Part shown: positions 17,742 through 26,525 of the stretch, piece after piece
Position numbering within the stretch: the stretch's first letter is position 1
Layout: each line of letters starts with the position of its first letter
From: Devosia sp. 66-14
GTDB taxonomy: Bacteria > Pseudomonadota > Alphaproteobacteria > Rhizobiales > Devosiaceae
DNA length: 64,000 nt
Reading direction: 5' to 3'
NCBI GenBank assembly: GCA_001899085.1
Contig: MKVB01000011.1
Location: 126,134 to 190,133, forward strand
Notes under the pieces: generated by a model
What the model saw: the letters and a program-made list of their open reading frames with translations, nothing else
Told to the model about the DNA's origin: nothing
The model's database searches: none
Program-made: the position numbers and the translations under genes

Positions 17742-18935
17742 ATGGGCATTCTCACCGGCTATCGTGTCCTCGACTGCTCCATCGCCATGGCGGGACCGTT
17801 CGCGGCGCAGCGCCTTGGCGACCTGGGCGCCGACGTCATCAAGGTCGAGCCGACCAGCGGCGAGTGGCAGCGCCACACCTCGGCGGGCGGCATCAAGGGC
17901 AACCGGATCAATGTCTCGTTCCTGTCGCTCAACCGCAACAAGCGCTCGCTGGCGGTCGATCTCAAGAATGCCGACGGCAAGCAGGTGCTGCTCGAGCTGG
18001 TCAAGACGGCCGACGTGTTCCTGCAGAACTACCGCCCCGGCGTCGCCAAGCGGTTGGGCGTCGACTACGAGACGCTGAGCGCCATCAACCCCAAACTCGT
18101 CTACGTCTCGATGTCGGGCTATGGCGAAACCGGCCCCTACGTGAACAATCCCGGCCAGGACCTGATCCTGCAGGGCATGTCGGGCGCCATGCTGTCGGCC
18201 GGCCGGGCCGGTGAGCCGCCACTGGCGGCGGGGCAGTTCCTCGTCGATGCGGTGACCGCCTATACCGCGTTCGAAGGCGTGCTCGCCGCCCTGCTGCATC
18301 GCGAGCGCACCGGCGAGGGCCAGCTGGTGCAGGTCAATATGCTCGATGCCATCACCACCCTGCAGATGCAGGAATTGTCGGTCTATACGGTCGGCGGCAA
18401 GGCGCAGATGCGCTCGGCCGAACCGCACGCCCATGCCTATATCCGCTCCCCCTACGGCGCCTTTGCCACCGCCGACGGTTACATCATCGTGGCGTTCCCC
18501 TCGCTCGCCAATTTCGGTGCGGTGATCGGCGAGGACGCGTTCCTGACGATGAACGACGAAATCGACAGCTGGAAGCGGCGCGACGAGATTTTCGCGAGGA
18601 CGCGCGAGCGGCTCAAGCACAAGACCACCGAGGAGTGGCTCGGGCTGTTCCGCGCCGCCGATGTCTGGGCGGGGCCGGTCTATGGTTATGCCGAACTCGT
18701 CGACGACCCGCAGATCCGGCACAACGGCACCTTCGTCGAGTACGAGCATCCGACCGAAGGGCCCATCAAGGCGCCGGGGTTCCCGATCAGGTTCTCGAGG
18801 ACGCCGTCGGAGGTGCGCTTCGGCGCGCCGCTGGCCGGCCAGCACAGCCGCGACATCCTCAGGGAAGCCGGGTTTGCCGACGATAAGGTCGACAGCCTGA
18901 TCGGCTCGGGTGCGGTGAGCGAGACCATGCTGTGA
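17742..18935 (+). CDS. CaiB/BaiF family III CoA-transferase
   Basis: Formyl-CoA-transferase/CaiB-type enzyme of 397 residues that moves CoA between carboxylic acids. The N-terminus (GYRVLDCSIAMAGPFAAQRLGDLGADVIKVE, two family blocks) and NRNKRSLAVDLK are typical. Asp in GQDLILQGMSGAM (about residue 145) is the likely catalytic aspartate. The C-terminus holds PGFPIRFSRTP. The ATG at 17742 has AAGGAAA upstream. The gene overlaps the next one by GTGA. With the enoyl-CoA hydratase it forms a CoA-ester module inside a sugar operon. Confidence 0.92.
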   Translation: MGILTGYRVLDCSIAMAGPFAAQRLGDLGADVIKVEPTSGEWQRHTSAGGIKGNRINVSFLSLNRNKRSLAVDLKNADGKQVLLELVKTADVFLQNYRPGVAKRLGVDYETLSAINPKLVYVSMSGYGETGPYVNNPGQDLILQGMSGAMLSAGRAGEPPLAAGQFLVDAVTAYTAFEGVLAALLHRERTGEGQLVQVNMLDAITTLQMQELSVYTVGGKAQMRSAEPHAHAYIRSPYGAFATADGYIIVAFPSLANFGAVIGEDAFLTMNDEIDSWKRRDEIFARTRERLKHKTTEEWLGLFRAADVWAGPVYGYAELVDDPQIRHNGTFVEYEHPTEGPIKAPGFPIRFSRTPSEVRFGAPLAGQHSRDILREAGFADDKVDSLIGSGAVSETML

Positions 18936-20071
18936 GCTATAGAGGGCTCACCTGGGATCATCCTCGCGGCTATGTCGCGCTCGAGGCCGCGGCGCGCCAA
19001 TGGGGCGAAACGGATGGCGTCGAGATCGCCTGGGAGCGGCAGCCGCTGGAAGGCTTCGAGTCGCATCCGATTGCCGATCTCTGCGGACGCTACGACATCA
19101 TCGTGCTGGATCATCCGCATCTGGGCGAGGCGGTGGCAGCGGGCGTGCTGCAGCCGCTCGATGCGATCCTCGGGCCCGCCACCATGGCGGATATCGCCCG
19201 GCACACGGTGGGCGCGTGCCTGTCGAGCTACAAGCTGGATGGGCAGCACTGGGCGCTGCCGCTCGACGCCGCCAGCCAGGTGATGGCTCTGCGCCCCGAC
19301 CTGCTGGATGGACCGGTGCCCGTGCTTTGGAGCGAGGTGGGAGAGCTCTCCCGCCGCACCGGCAGGGTGCCGCTGTCGCTGGCCGGCCCGCACGCGCTGC
19401 TGACCCTCACCTCGATGGCGCTGGCGTTCGGCGACCAACCCGGCGCATCGGAAACCTACCTCGCCGACACGCCGGGCAGGCAAGCCATCGAACTGTTTTA
19501 CGAGCTGGCTGCGTTGAGCCCGGCGAGCTGCCGCGACGACAACCCGATCGGGCTGCTGGAACGCCTGTCGGGCAGCACCGACATCGTGCTGGCGCCACTG
19601 GTGTTCGGCTACGTCACCTATGCGGGGGCGGACCGCGCCGCGCGCCTGGCGTTCCACAACCCCCCGCGTGTCGCTGCGGGGGGGCCGCTCGGCTCGGTGC
19701 TGGGGGGAACCGGCATTGCCCTCACCGGGCGCTGCCGGCCCACCGACGGCCTCGTTGTGCATTTGCGGCGGCTGCTCGGGAGCGCTGCGCAGGTCGAGTT
19801 CATCCCCAACCATGCCGGTCAACCGAGCCGTCGCGCCGCCTGGACCGACCAGCAGGTCAATGCCGATTGGGGGCAGTTCTATGCGCAGACGCTGCAGACG
19901 CTGGAACAGGCCTACGTCCGGCCCCGGCACAATGGCTACATGCAGTTTCAGCAGCGCGCCGCCGAGCTGGTGCGCGACGCAGCGATCAGGCGGCCGCCGA
20001 GCACAAGACTGATCGACGCGCTCAACCAGCTCTATGCAGAGCATCGGCCGAGCCGGGTGGAGGAGGAGTGA
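18932..20071 (+). CDS. solute-binding-protein-fold protein without signal peptide
   Basis: 379 residues with the overall look of a family 1 extracellular sugar-binding protein: YDIIVLDHPHLGEAVAAG, DGQHWALPLDAASQVMALRPD, and a C-terminal QFQQRAAELVRDA. The N-terminus starts directly with YRGLTWDHPRGYVALEAAA and has no hydrophobic leader. It should therefore be cytoplasmic unless the start is wrong. The GTG start overlaps the CoA-transferase stop (GTGA), and no upstream frame could supply a leader because the CoA-transferase occupies that space. I recall similar leaderless proteins beside CaiB and enoyl-CoA hydratase genes in other bacteria. Function is unknown; it may be a ligand sensor or substrate carrier. 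Confidence 0.72.
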   Translation: MSYRGLTWDHPRGYVALEAAARQWGETDGVEIAWERQPLEGFESHPIADLCGRYDIIVLDHPHLGEAVAAGVLQPLDAILGPATMADIARHTVGACLSSYKLDGQHWALPLDAASQVMALRPDLLDGPVPVLWSEVGELSRRTGRVPLSLAGPHALLTLTSMALAFGDQPGASETYLADTPGRQAIELFYELAALSPASCRDDNPIGLLERLSGSTDIVLAPLVFGYVTYAGADRAARLAFHNPPRVAAGGPLGSVLGGTGIALTGRCRPTDGLVVHLRRLLGSAAQVEFIPNHAGQPSRRAAWTDQQVNADWGQFYAQTLQTLEQAYVRPRHNGYMQFQQRAAELVRDAAIRRPPSTRLIDALNQLYAEHRPSRVEEE

Positions 20072-20073
20072 CC

Positions 20074-21150
20074 ATGAGCAAGTGGCGTATCGCCGGTATC
20101 AATTTCGATCACATGCATATGGGCGACCTGCTCCGCATGGCGCACGAACATCCCGATGCGGAGATCGTTGCGGTCTGCGACCGTGACACCTCGAGAATGG
20201 AGAGCGCGATAGCGAATTTCGCCCTCAGGGCGGATCAGGTCTACACCGATGTCGAGGCGTGTCTGGCTGGCGCGCGGCCGGATCTGGTGATCCTTTGCCC
20301 CGCCACTGCCGACCATGCCGTCGCCGTCGAGCAGGTGGCGCGGCAGGCGGTCGATATTCTCGTCGAGAAGCCGTTCGCCGCCAACCTCGCCGATGCGGAC
20401 CGGATGCTCGCCGCCGTGGCGGCATCCGGGTCGCGCCTCGCGATCAACTGGCCCTTGCGCTGGTATCCCACGCACGCCACGACGAAGCGGCTGATCGACG
20501 AAGGGGTGATCGGCGAGGTGCTGGAAGTGCATTTCTACGACGGCAATCGCGGTCCGCTCTATCATCTGGCCGACAAGGTGGAAGTGTCCGACGCGGCGGT
20601 GCAGCAGGGCAAGGCGAGCTCGTGGTGGTACAGCAAGGCGGCGGGTGGCGGCTCGTTGCTCGACTATCTCGGCTATGGCGTGACGCTCGGTACCTGGTTC
20701 ATGGACGGCAAGGCGCCCGAGACGGTCACATCGGTGGTTCACGGCGGTGCCGGCCTCGAAGTCGACGAGCACTCGGTCACCGTCTGCCGATATGATACGG
20801 GGCTGTCGAAGTACGAGACGCGATGGGGCACCTTCACCGACCCCTGGACCCTGCAACCGCAGCCGAAATGCGGCTTCGTCATCGTCGGCAGCGCCGGCAC
20901 CATCTCAAGCTATGACTTCGAGCCGCATGTCGGGGTGCAGACCCGCTCGCAGCGTGCCATCACCAATGTCCCGGTCGATCGACTGGAGCCGCCGTTCCGC
21001 AACCCGGTCGAGTATGTGCTGCACTGCAAGCAGGGCCAGCAGCCGATCGGTGGCCCCCTGGACCCGACGCTCTGCCGCACGGCGCAGCGGATCATCGATA
21101 CCGCGGTCGCCTCGGCACGACTGGGCCGCACACTGGAGTTGCTGCAGTGA
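20074..21150 (+). CDS. Gfo/Idh/MocA-family oxidoreductase (2 of 3)
   Basis: 358-residue NAD(P)-dependent dehydrogenase with N-terminal Rossmann fold, the EKP motif (LVEKPFAANLAD, near residue 98) and substrate-domain motifs GGGSLLDYLGYG. The Rossmann glycine motif is degenerate: IAGINFDHMHM instead of GxGxxG. This resembles the branch of the family with an HMH near the N-terminus and could alter cofactor use. The ATG at 20074 is preceded by GGAGGAGG. It sits two bases after the binding-fold gene and overlaps the next dehydrogenase by GTGA. Confidence 0.87.
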   Translation: MSKWRIAGINFDHMHMGDLLRMAHEHPDAEIVAVCDRDTSRMESAIANFALRADQVYTDVEACLAGARPDLVILCPATADHAVAVEQVARQAVDILVEKPFAANLADADRMLAAVAASGSRLAINWPLRWYPTHATTKRLIDEGVIGEVLEVHFYDGNRGPLYHLADKVEVSDAAVQQGKASSWWYSKAAGGGSLLDYLGYGVTLGTWFMDGKAPETVTSVVHGGAGLEVDEHSVTVCRYDTGLSKYETRWGTFTDPWTLQPQPKCGFVIVGSAGTISSYDFEPHVGVQTRSQRAITNVPVDRLEPPFRNPVEYVLHCKQGQQPIGGPLDPTLCRTAQRIIDTAVASARLGRTLELLQ

Positions 21151-22247
21151 GCGGCGGCAAGGATGCGCCGTCCCAGGACAGCTATGCCCTGGTTGCCGGC
21201 AACCTCGCCGAGATCGCGGCGCCGGAACTGCCCTATCGGCCTCCCATGCCTCGCGACCGCTCGGTGCCGATCGGGCTGATCGGGGCGGGAGGCATCAGCG
21301 CGGCGCATCTCGACGCCTATCGCGCCAGCGGTTTCAACGTCGTCGCCATCTGCGATCGCTCGCTGTCGCGCGCCGAGAAGCGCCGAGATGAGTTCTACCC
21401 GGGCGCCCGGATCACCGACGAGCCTGGCGAACTGATCGAGGACCCGGCGATCCCGGTGCTCGACCTGGCGCTGCACCCTGCGGCCCGCACGCCACTGATC
21501 CGGCAGTCGCTCGAAGCGGGCAAGCATGTGCTGTCGCAAAAGCCGTTCGTGATGGATCTGGCGGTCGGCGCCGAACTGGTCAGGCTGGCAGCGAACAAGG
21601 ACGTGTTTCTCGCGGTCAACCAGAACGGCCGCTGGGCGCCCTACATGTCCTATATGCGCGAGGCGGTGCGGGCCGGACTGATCGGCGAGGTGATCGGCGT
21701 GCATGCCCAGCTGCAATGGGATCACAGCTGGATCGGCGGGACGCCGTTCGAGGACATCGACCAGATCATCCTCGAGGATTTCGCCATCCACTGGTTCGAT
21801 TTTGTCGCCAGCGTCATCGGCGACACCGCCAGCAGCGTCTACGCGACAGGGACGCGAGCGCACGGGCAGTCGGTGCGCTCGAAACTTCTGGCACAGGCGA
21901 TGATCGGCTTTCCGGGCGGGCAGGCGTCACTGGTGTTCGATGGCGCGGCGGCTCACGGCCCGCACAACCTGACGACCATCGCCGGCACGAAAGGCACGCT
22001 GCGCAGCATCGGACCAGACCTCGGCGTCCAATCGGTTCGCCTCTATCTCGCCGAAGGCGTTGCCGTACCGAGGCTGGAAGGGCAGTGGTTCAACGACGGT
22101 TTCGCCGGCGCCATGGGGGCGCTGCTCGTCGCTATCGAAACCGGGGCGGCGCCGATCAACGACGCCGCCGCGAACCTGAACTCGCTGAAGCTGGTGAAGG
22201 CTGCGCTCGAAAGCGCGGAGCACGGTCGGGTGGTGATCCCCGGTTGA
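21147..22247 (+). CDS. Gfo/Idh/MocA-family oxidoreductase (3 of 3)
   Basis: 366-residue dehydrogenase with a ~40-residue N-terminal extension before the Rossmann motif IGLIGAGGISAAHLDAYR, then QKPFVMDLAVG in place of EKP. Lys is retained but Glu is replaced by Gln. Later come QNGRWAPYM and HWFDFVASVIGD. It starts with GTG overlapping the preceding stop. It is the last gene of the operon and converges on the second LacI gene. Having two consecutive paralogues suggests an oxidation-reduction pair, for example oxidation at one carbon and reduction of a keto intermediate (inference). Confidence 0.87.
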   Translation: MSGGKDAPSQDSYALVAGNLAEIAAPELPYRPPMPRDRSVPIGLIGAGGISAAHLDAYRASGFNVVAICDRSLSRAEKRRDEFYPGARITDEPGELIEDPAIPVLDLALHPAARTPLIRQSLEAGKHVLSQKPFVMDLAVGAELVRLAANKDVFLAVNQNGRWAPYMSYMREAVRAGLIGEVIGVHAQLQWDHSWIGGTPFEDIDQIILEDFAIHWFDFVASVIGDTASSVYATGTRAHGQSVRSKLLAQAMIGFPGGQASLVFDGAAAHGPHNLTTIAGTKGTLRSIGPDLGVQSVRLYLAEGVAVPRLEGQWFNDGFAGAMGALLVAIETGAAPINDAAANLNSLKLVKAALESAEHGRVVIPG

Positions 22248-22334
22248 GGCGGCATGGTCCCCGATCACCTGGACGAGCCTCGCGGAAGCGGGGTTCCCGA
22301 CCAATCTGATCCACGACGTCGTGCCTGGCGCGCT

Positions 22335-23339
22335 CTAGTGCGTTGCCCGATAGACGAGGGAGACCGGCACCACGACGTGCTGGACGCTCTTTTCGTCGCC
22401 GGAGATCGTGGCCAGCATCAGCGAGACGGTCTTGGACGCCATGTCGTCGAGATGTTGATCCACCGTCGTCAGTCCGAAGGTCTGGCGGGTCGCTTCGTCG
22501 GAATCGTCGAAGCCGACGACCGACAGGTCCTCGGGGACGCGCAGCCCGAACTCGCTGCGGGCAACCATCAGGGCGGCAATCGCCATCACGTCGTTGGCGC
22601 AGAACAGCGCGTCGGGGCGGGGTGACAGCGAGAGCAGCCGCCGCGCGGCCTCGGCGGCTTCCGCATGCCGGTACTCGCCGCTCTCCTGCGCGTAAATGGT
22701 CATGCCGAGCTCGGCCAGCCGGTCCTTGAGCCCCAGCCCGCGATCGCGACCGCTCGAGGTGTTCGCTTCGCCCGAGATGAAGGCAATGCGCTTGCGGCCT
22801 GCCTCGACGAGCAGGTCGGCGACCATGCGGCCGCCGCGATAGTTGTCGCTGCTCACCGAACTCACACCGCCATCGCGCAGGTAGTTGTTGACCAGGACGA
22901 CCGGACGGCCCGATCGCTGCAGCGCCACGGCCATGCTCGAGCTCAGGGTCGCCGCGGTGACGATCACGCCGTCCACCTGGTACTGCAGCAGCTTGGACAG
23001 GTAGTCGTCGATGTGGCTGGAGCGCGACACCATCAGCAGCACTGCATAGCCATTGGCCTGCAGTTCGGTGCTCATGTGCACCAGCAGCTGTGAGTAGAAC
23101 GGATTCTCGAGGTCGGTGGCGATGATCCCGACCAGCCGCGAGCTGTTCTTGCTGAGGCTGCGGGCGATGGCGTTGGGCTGGTAGTCCAGCATCGCCGCCG
23201 CCGCCATCACCCGCTCGCGCGTCTCGTCGGCGATGTATGCGCCGGGCGTAAAGGCGCGCGACACCGCGGAACGCGACACGCCGGCGAGGCGTGCAACGTC
23301 GTGTGAACCCGCTCTCTTCTTGGTGTCCTTCATCCCCAT
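22335..23339 (-). CDS. LacI-family transcriptional regulator of the GH32 operon
   Basis: LacI-type repressor. The HTH (HDVARLAGVSRSAVSRAFTP) is near residues 12-31, then hinge YQPNAIARSLSKNSS, and a periplasmic-binding-type effector domain with NNYLRDGG, SSDNYRGGRMVADLLVEAG and VGFDDSDEATRQ. Start codons at 23339 and 23333 are both plausible; an ATG-less extension to 23372 is less so. It is divergent from the peptide-type importer and GH32 operon (23508 on) and shares with it a spacer containing a perfect 16-base palindrome. It probably represses that operon until a sugar effector binds. Confidence 0.92.
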   Translation of the reverse strand: MGMKDTKKRAGSHDVARLAGVSRSAVSRAFTPGAYIADETRERVMAAAAMLDYQPNAIARSLSKNSSRLVGIIATDLENPFYSQLLVHMSTELQANGYAVLLMVSRSSHIDDYLSKLLQYQVDGVIVTAATLSSSMAVALQRSGRPVVLVNNYLRDGGVSSVSSDNYRGGRMVADLLVEAGRKRIAFISGEANTSSGRDRGLGLKDRLAELGMTIYAQESGEYRHAEAAEAARRLLSLSPRPDALFCANDVMAIAALMVARSEFGLRVPEDLSVVGFDDSDEATRQTFGLTTVDQHLDDMASKTVSLMLATISGDEKSVQHVVVPVSLVYRATH

Positions 23340-23400
23340 ACCGCTACCATAGACGTTCCGCCAACTCGACACTTGACCCCGCTTAGCACATTGTCATAGC

Positions 23401-23416
23401 CTGCACACGTGTGCAG
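23401..23416. promoter_or_regulatory. perfect 16-bp palindrome, candidate LacI operator
   Basis: CTGCACACGTGTGCAG is perfectly self-complementary and sits in the divergent spacer, 62 bases from the LacI start and 92 bases before the binding-protein gene. Its size, symmetry and central CG match LacI-family operators. Confidence 0.65.
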
Positions 23417-23507
23417 AGCCAATATTTTGCTGGCAACGGGCACATGGTCCTGCAAAGCCGGGACGTGGAGGATTTGCTCCGACGAGGGGCACAGGAGGAG
23501 ATAGAAA

Positions 23508-25460
23508 ATGACGGCTGATATCAGCCGGAGGGCGCTGCTGAAGGCAGCGGGCCTCTCCGGTGCCGGCTTGGCTTTTGCCAGCATCATGGGTCCATCACTG
23601 GCACTGGCGCAGGCTTCTGCACGCGGTTTCACAGAGTCGCCGATGCTGGCGGAAAAGGTGGCCGCCGGGCAGCTTCCGCCGCTCGACGAGCGCCTGCCGG
23701 AGGAAGTCTTCAAGGTCGGGCAGGGCGTCCTGCTGCAGGACGAGTTCCAGACCTGGGAAGACGGGTCTTTCGGCGGGGAGCTGCGGGTCGCTTCGGTGTT
23801 CCCCACACCGTTCACGTTCCTCGGCGGCGGCGGCACCATCCTGCGTTCGCCGGGCCAGACCACCGAGGCGTCGCTGCCCAACGTGGTCAGCGCCTTCTCG
23901 CATTCGGACGACTATACGGTGTTCAAGTTCACCATCCGCAAGGGCCTGCGCTGGTCCGATGGCGAGCCGGTGACCACCGAGGACGTTCGCTTCCATTTCG
24001 AGGACATCTACGGGGATCCCGAAGTCGGACGGGCGTGGCCGGCCCAGCTGTTCACGCAGGGCAATTCCACCATGGGTCCTGCAAAGCTCAACATCATCGA
24101 CGAGTACAGCTTTGAGCTGACCTTCTCGGCGCCGTATGGCTTCTTCATTGCCGATCTCAACTCGTGGATCCCCAACTACGAGCTGCTGTTCCGGCCGGCG
24201 CACTACTTCAAGCAGTTCCACAAGAAATACGCCGACCCCGCCAAGCTCGAGGAACAGCTCAAGGCCAATGCCATCGACAGCTGGTCGCAGCTGCTCAAGC
24301 TCAAGGAGCCTCCGCACTGGGAGTATGGCACCGCGGCCGCGCTGGGCATGCCGGTGCTGCTGCCCTGGGTGCTGACCGAGTATTCCGAGCAGCGCACGGT
24401 GTTCGAGCGCAACCCCTATTACTGGCATGTCGACGGCAAGGGGCAGCAGCTGCCCTATATCGATCGCATCGTGAACAACCGCGCCGCCGATCGCGACGCG
24501 CAGGTCAACGCGACGCTGGCCGGCCAGGTGGACCTCGCCGTCGAGACCGACGCCCCGCTCAGCAAGATGTCGGTCTATGTGCAGAATGCCGAGGCCGGTG
24601 GCTATCGGGTGTTCACGACCGGCTCGTTCAACTACCCGATCCAGCTGTTTCTCAACCACGACTACGAATACGACAAGGCGGACTCGGCCTGGCAGAAGCT
24701 CGTGGCGGATCCGGAGCGCCGCTTCGGCCGCGCCATCGGTCTGGCGATCGACCCGCAGGACATCAACGACTCCGTGTTCTACGGCATGTTCGGCGAGCCG
24801 TTCCTCACCACCAAGAGCTTCGATCCCGATGAAGCCGAAGGCCTGCTCGATGCGATCGGCATGTCGGAGCGTGATGGCGAGGGCTTCCGACTTGGGCTCG
24901 ATGGCCAGCGCTTCGTGCTGCGCCTGTCGTTCTCCGAGGCGTCGTCGGACTTTCCGCCGGTCGCCGAATTGCTCAAGGAGCAGCTCGAAGCTGTCGGTAT
25001 CCGGGTGGAGATCGACCCGCTGGGCATCGATTTCGGCCTGTTCAACCAGCGCAAGGCCGCCAACGAAATCCAGGCCTCGCTGTTCTGGAACGATGGGACG
25101 GCGTGGGAGGGCGGTATCTCGGAAGACTATCTGCCCAGCCACAAGGGGCCGTGGTCGCCGATGACCTGGCAGTACTACATCACCCAGGGCAAGGAAGGTC
25201 GTGAGCCGCCTGCATATATCCAGGAGTTCTACGACATCCACACCGAGCGCAAGGCCTACCCGCCGGAGTCCGAACAGGGCAAGGCGCTGTATGCCAAGAT
25301 GATGCAGTGGTTCGACGACAACTACGTGCTGTTCCCGGTGTCGGGCCTCAAGGTGGTGCCGAACGTCGTCCATGCCGGGCTGCGCAATACGCAGAACGAA
25401 GGGGCGCCCTACGAGCTCGACTCGTACCTGTCGAGTGAAGGGCTCTGGTTCCAGACCTGA
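23508..25460 (+). CDS. family 5 ABC binding protein, Tat-exported (likely oligosaccharide)
   Basis: 650-residue solute-binding protein of the peptide/nickel (family 5) type, longer than the usual ~530 residues. The N-terminus has a twin-arginine signal (SRRALLKAAGLSGAG) with cleavage near LALAQAS, so it is exported folded. Family blocks include FTIRKGLRWSDGEPVTTEDV, YWHVDGKGQQLPYIDRIV and a C-terminal YVLFPVSG. Long family 5 proteins often bind oligosaccharides; the GH32 genes downstream suggest a fructoside ligand (inference). The ATG at 23508 follows AGGAGGAGATAG. It heads an operon with two permeases, two ATPases, two GH32 genes and an isomerase. Confidence 0.9.
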   Translation: MTADISRRALLKAAGLSGAGLAFASIMGPSLALAQASARGFTESPMLAEKVAAGQLPPLDERLPEEVFKVGQGVLLQDEFQTWEDGSFGGELRVASVFPTPFTFLGGGGTILRSPGQTTEASLPNVVSAFSHSDDYTVFKFTIRKGLRWSDGEPVTTEDVRFHFEDIYGDPEVGRAWPAQLFTQGNSTMGPAKLNIIDEYSFELTFSAPYGFFIADLNSWIPNYELLFRPAHYFKQFHKKYADPAKLEEQLKANAIDSWSQLLKLKEPPHWEYGTAAALGMPVLLPWVLTEYSEQRTVFERNPYYWHVDGKGQQLPYIDRIVNNRAADRDAQVNATLAGQVDLAVETDAPLSKMSVYVQNAEAGGYRVFTTGSFNYPIQLFLNHDYEYDKADSAWQKLVADPERRFGRAIGLAIDPQDINDSVFYGMFGEPFLTTKSFDPDEAEGLLDAIGMSERDGEGFRLGLDGQRFVLRLSFSEASSDFPPVAELLKEQLEAVGIRVEIDPLGIDFGLFNQRKAANEIQASLFWNDGTAWEGGISEDYLPSHKGPWSPMTWQYYITQGKEGREPPAYIQEFYDIHTERKAYPPESEQGKALYAKMMQWFDDNYVLFPVSGLKVVPNVVHAGLRNTQNEGAPYELDSYLSSEGLWFQT

Positions 25461-25485
25461 CGAAAGTGCACGACCGGGCGCTGGC

Positions 25486-26520
25486 ATGCAGCGTCCGGTC
25501 CCCCCTCAAACATCGAACCGGAGCGTCGTCGAAGTGCTGCAATTCGCCCTGCGCCGCCTCGGGATACTGATCCCGTTCCTGATCGCGATCTCGATCGTCT
25601 CCTTCATTGTCATTCAGCTGCCGCCGGGCAGCTATGTCGACAGTTACGTCAATAACCTGCGCCTGCAGGGCAACGTCGTCAGCGCCGAACAGGAAGGAAA
25701 CATCCGCGCCATGTACGGGCTCGATAAGTCGATGCCCGAGCAATACGCGCTGTGGATGGGCAAGATCGTCTTCGCCGGCGATTTCGGCAGCTCGTTTCGC
25801 TACAATCGCCCGGTGGCCGCCATCCTGATGGAGCGGGTGCCCAGCACCATCATCCTGTCGCTGACTGCCATCGCGTTCACCTGGCTGCTCGCGGTGCCGC
25901 TCGGCATCCTGTCGGCGGTCAAGCAGTACTCGGTCTGGGACCATACGCTGACCCTGATCGGGCTCGTGGGGCTCGCCGTTCCCGGCTTCCTGCTCGCGCT
26001 GGGCATCATGTTCGTCGTCTACCAGAACACCGGCTGGCTGGTGAACGGCTTCTTCTCGCCGCCGTTCCGAGAAGCGCCATGGTCGCTCGCCAAGGTGCTG
26101 GACCTGCTCAAGAACGTCTGGCTGCCCATCCTGGTGCTGACGATCGGTGGCATGGCGACCATCACCCGCGTGCTGCGCGCCACCCTGCTCGACGAGCTCA
26201 ACAAGCAATATGTGACCACGGCGCGGGCCAAGGGCGTGCCGGAGATGACGAACGTGCTGCGCTATCCGCTCCGTATCGCCATCAACCCGCTGCTGTCCAC
26301 CCTGGGCTGGATGCTGCCGGCCGTGGTCGGCGGCGAGATCGTGGTGTCGAAGGTGCTGAATCTGCCCACGATCGGGCCGGTGCTGCTCGAGGCCAGCATC
26401 ACGCAGGATATGTACCTGGCCGGAGGCATCGTCATGATCCTCAGCGTGCTCACGGTTTTCGGCACCTTCATCTCGGACCTGCTGCTGGCGCTGAACGATC
26501 CGCGCATCAGGATGGAGTAG
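25486..26520 (+). CDS. ABC transporter permease, DppB/OppB type
   Basis: First permease of the peptide-type importer, ~344 residues from the ATG at 25486. Six hydrophobic segments start at LGILIPFLIAISIVSFIVIQ, with family motif GDFGSSFRYNRPV and EAA-loop region NKQYVTTARAKGVPE. The C-terminus ends LLLALNDPRIRME. The start is uncertain: a GTG at 25532 would begin directly before the first helix and fits the family length better. The frame from 25372 overlaps the binding-protein gene and is unlikely. Confidence 0.9.
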   Translation: MQRPVPPQTSNRSVVEVLQFALRRLGILIPFLIAISIVSFIVIQLPPGSYVDSYVNNLRLQGNVVSAEQEGNIRAMYGLDKSMPEQYALWMGKIVFAGDFGSSFRYNRPVAAILMERVPSTIILSLTAIAFTWLLAVPLGILSAVKQYSVWDHTLTLIGLVGLAVPGFLLALGIMFVVYQNTGWLVNGFFSPPFREAPWSLAKVLDLLKNVWLPILVLTIGGMATITRVLRATLLDELNKQYVTTARAKGVPEMTNVLRYPLRIAINPLLSTLGWMLPAVVGGEIVVSKVLNLPTIGPVLLEASITQDMYLAGGIVMILSVLTVFGTFISDLLLALNDPRIRME

Positions 26521-26525
26521 GGGAG

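Noticed and set aside
23595-25487. 630-codon minus-strand frame opposite the 23508 binding protein
   Set aside because: Antisense shadow; the plus-strand gene has a Tat signal and family 5 blocks.
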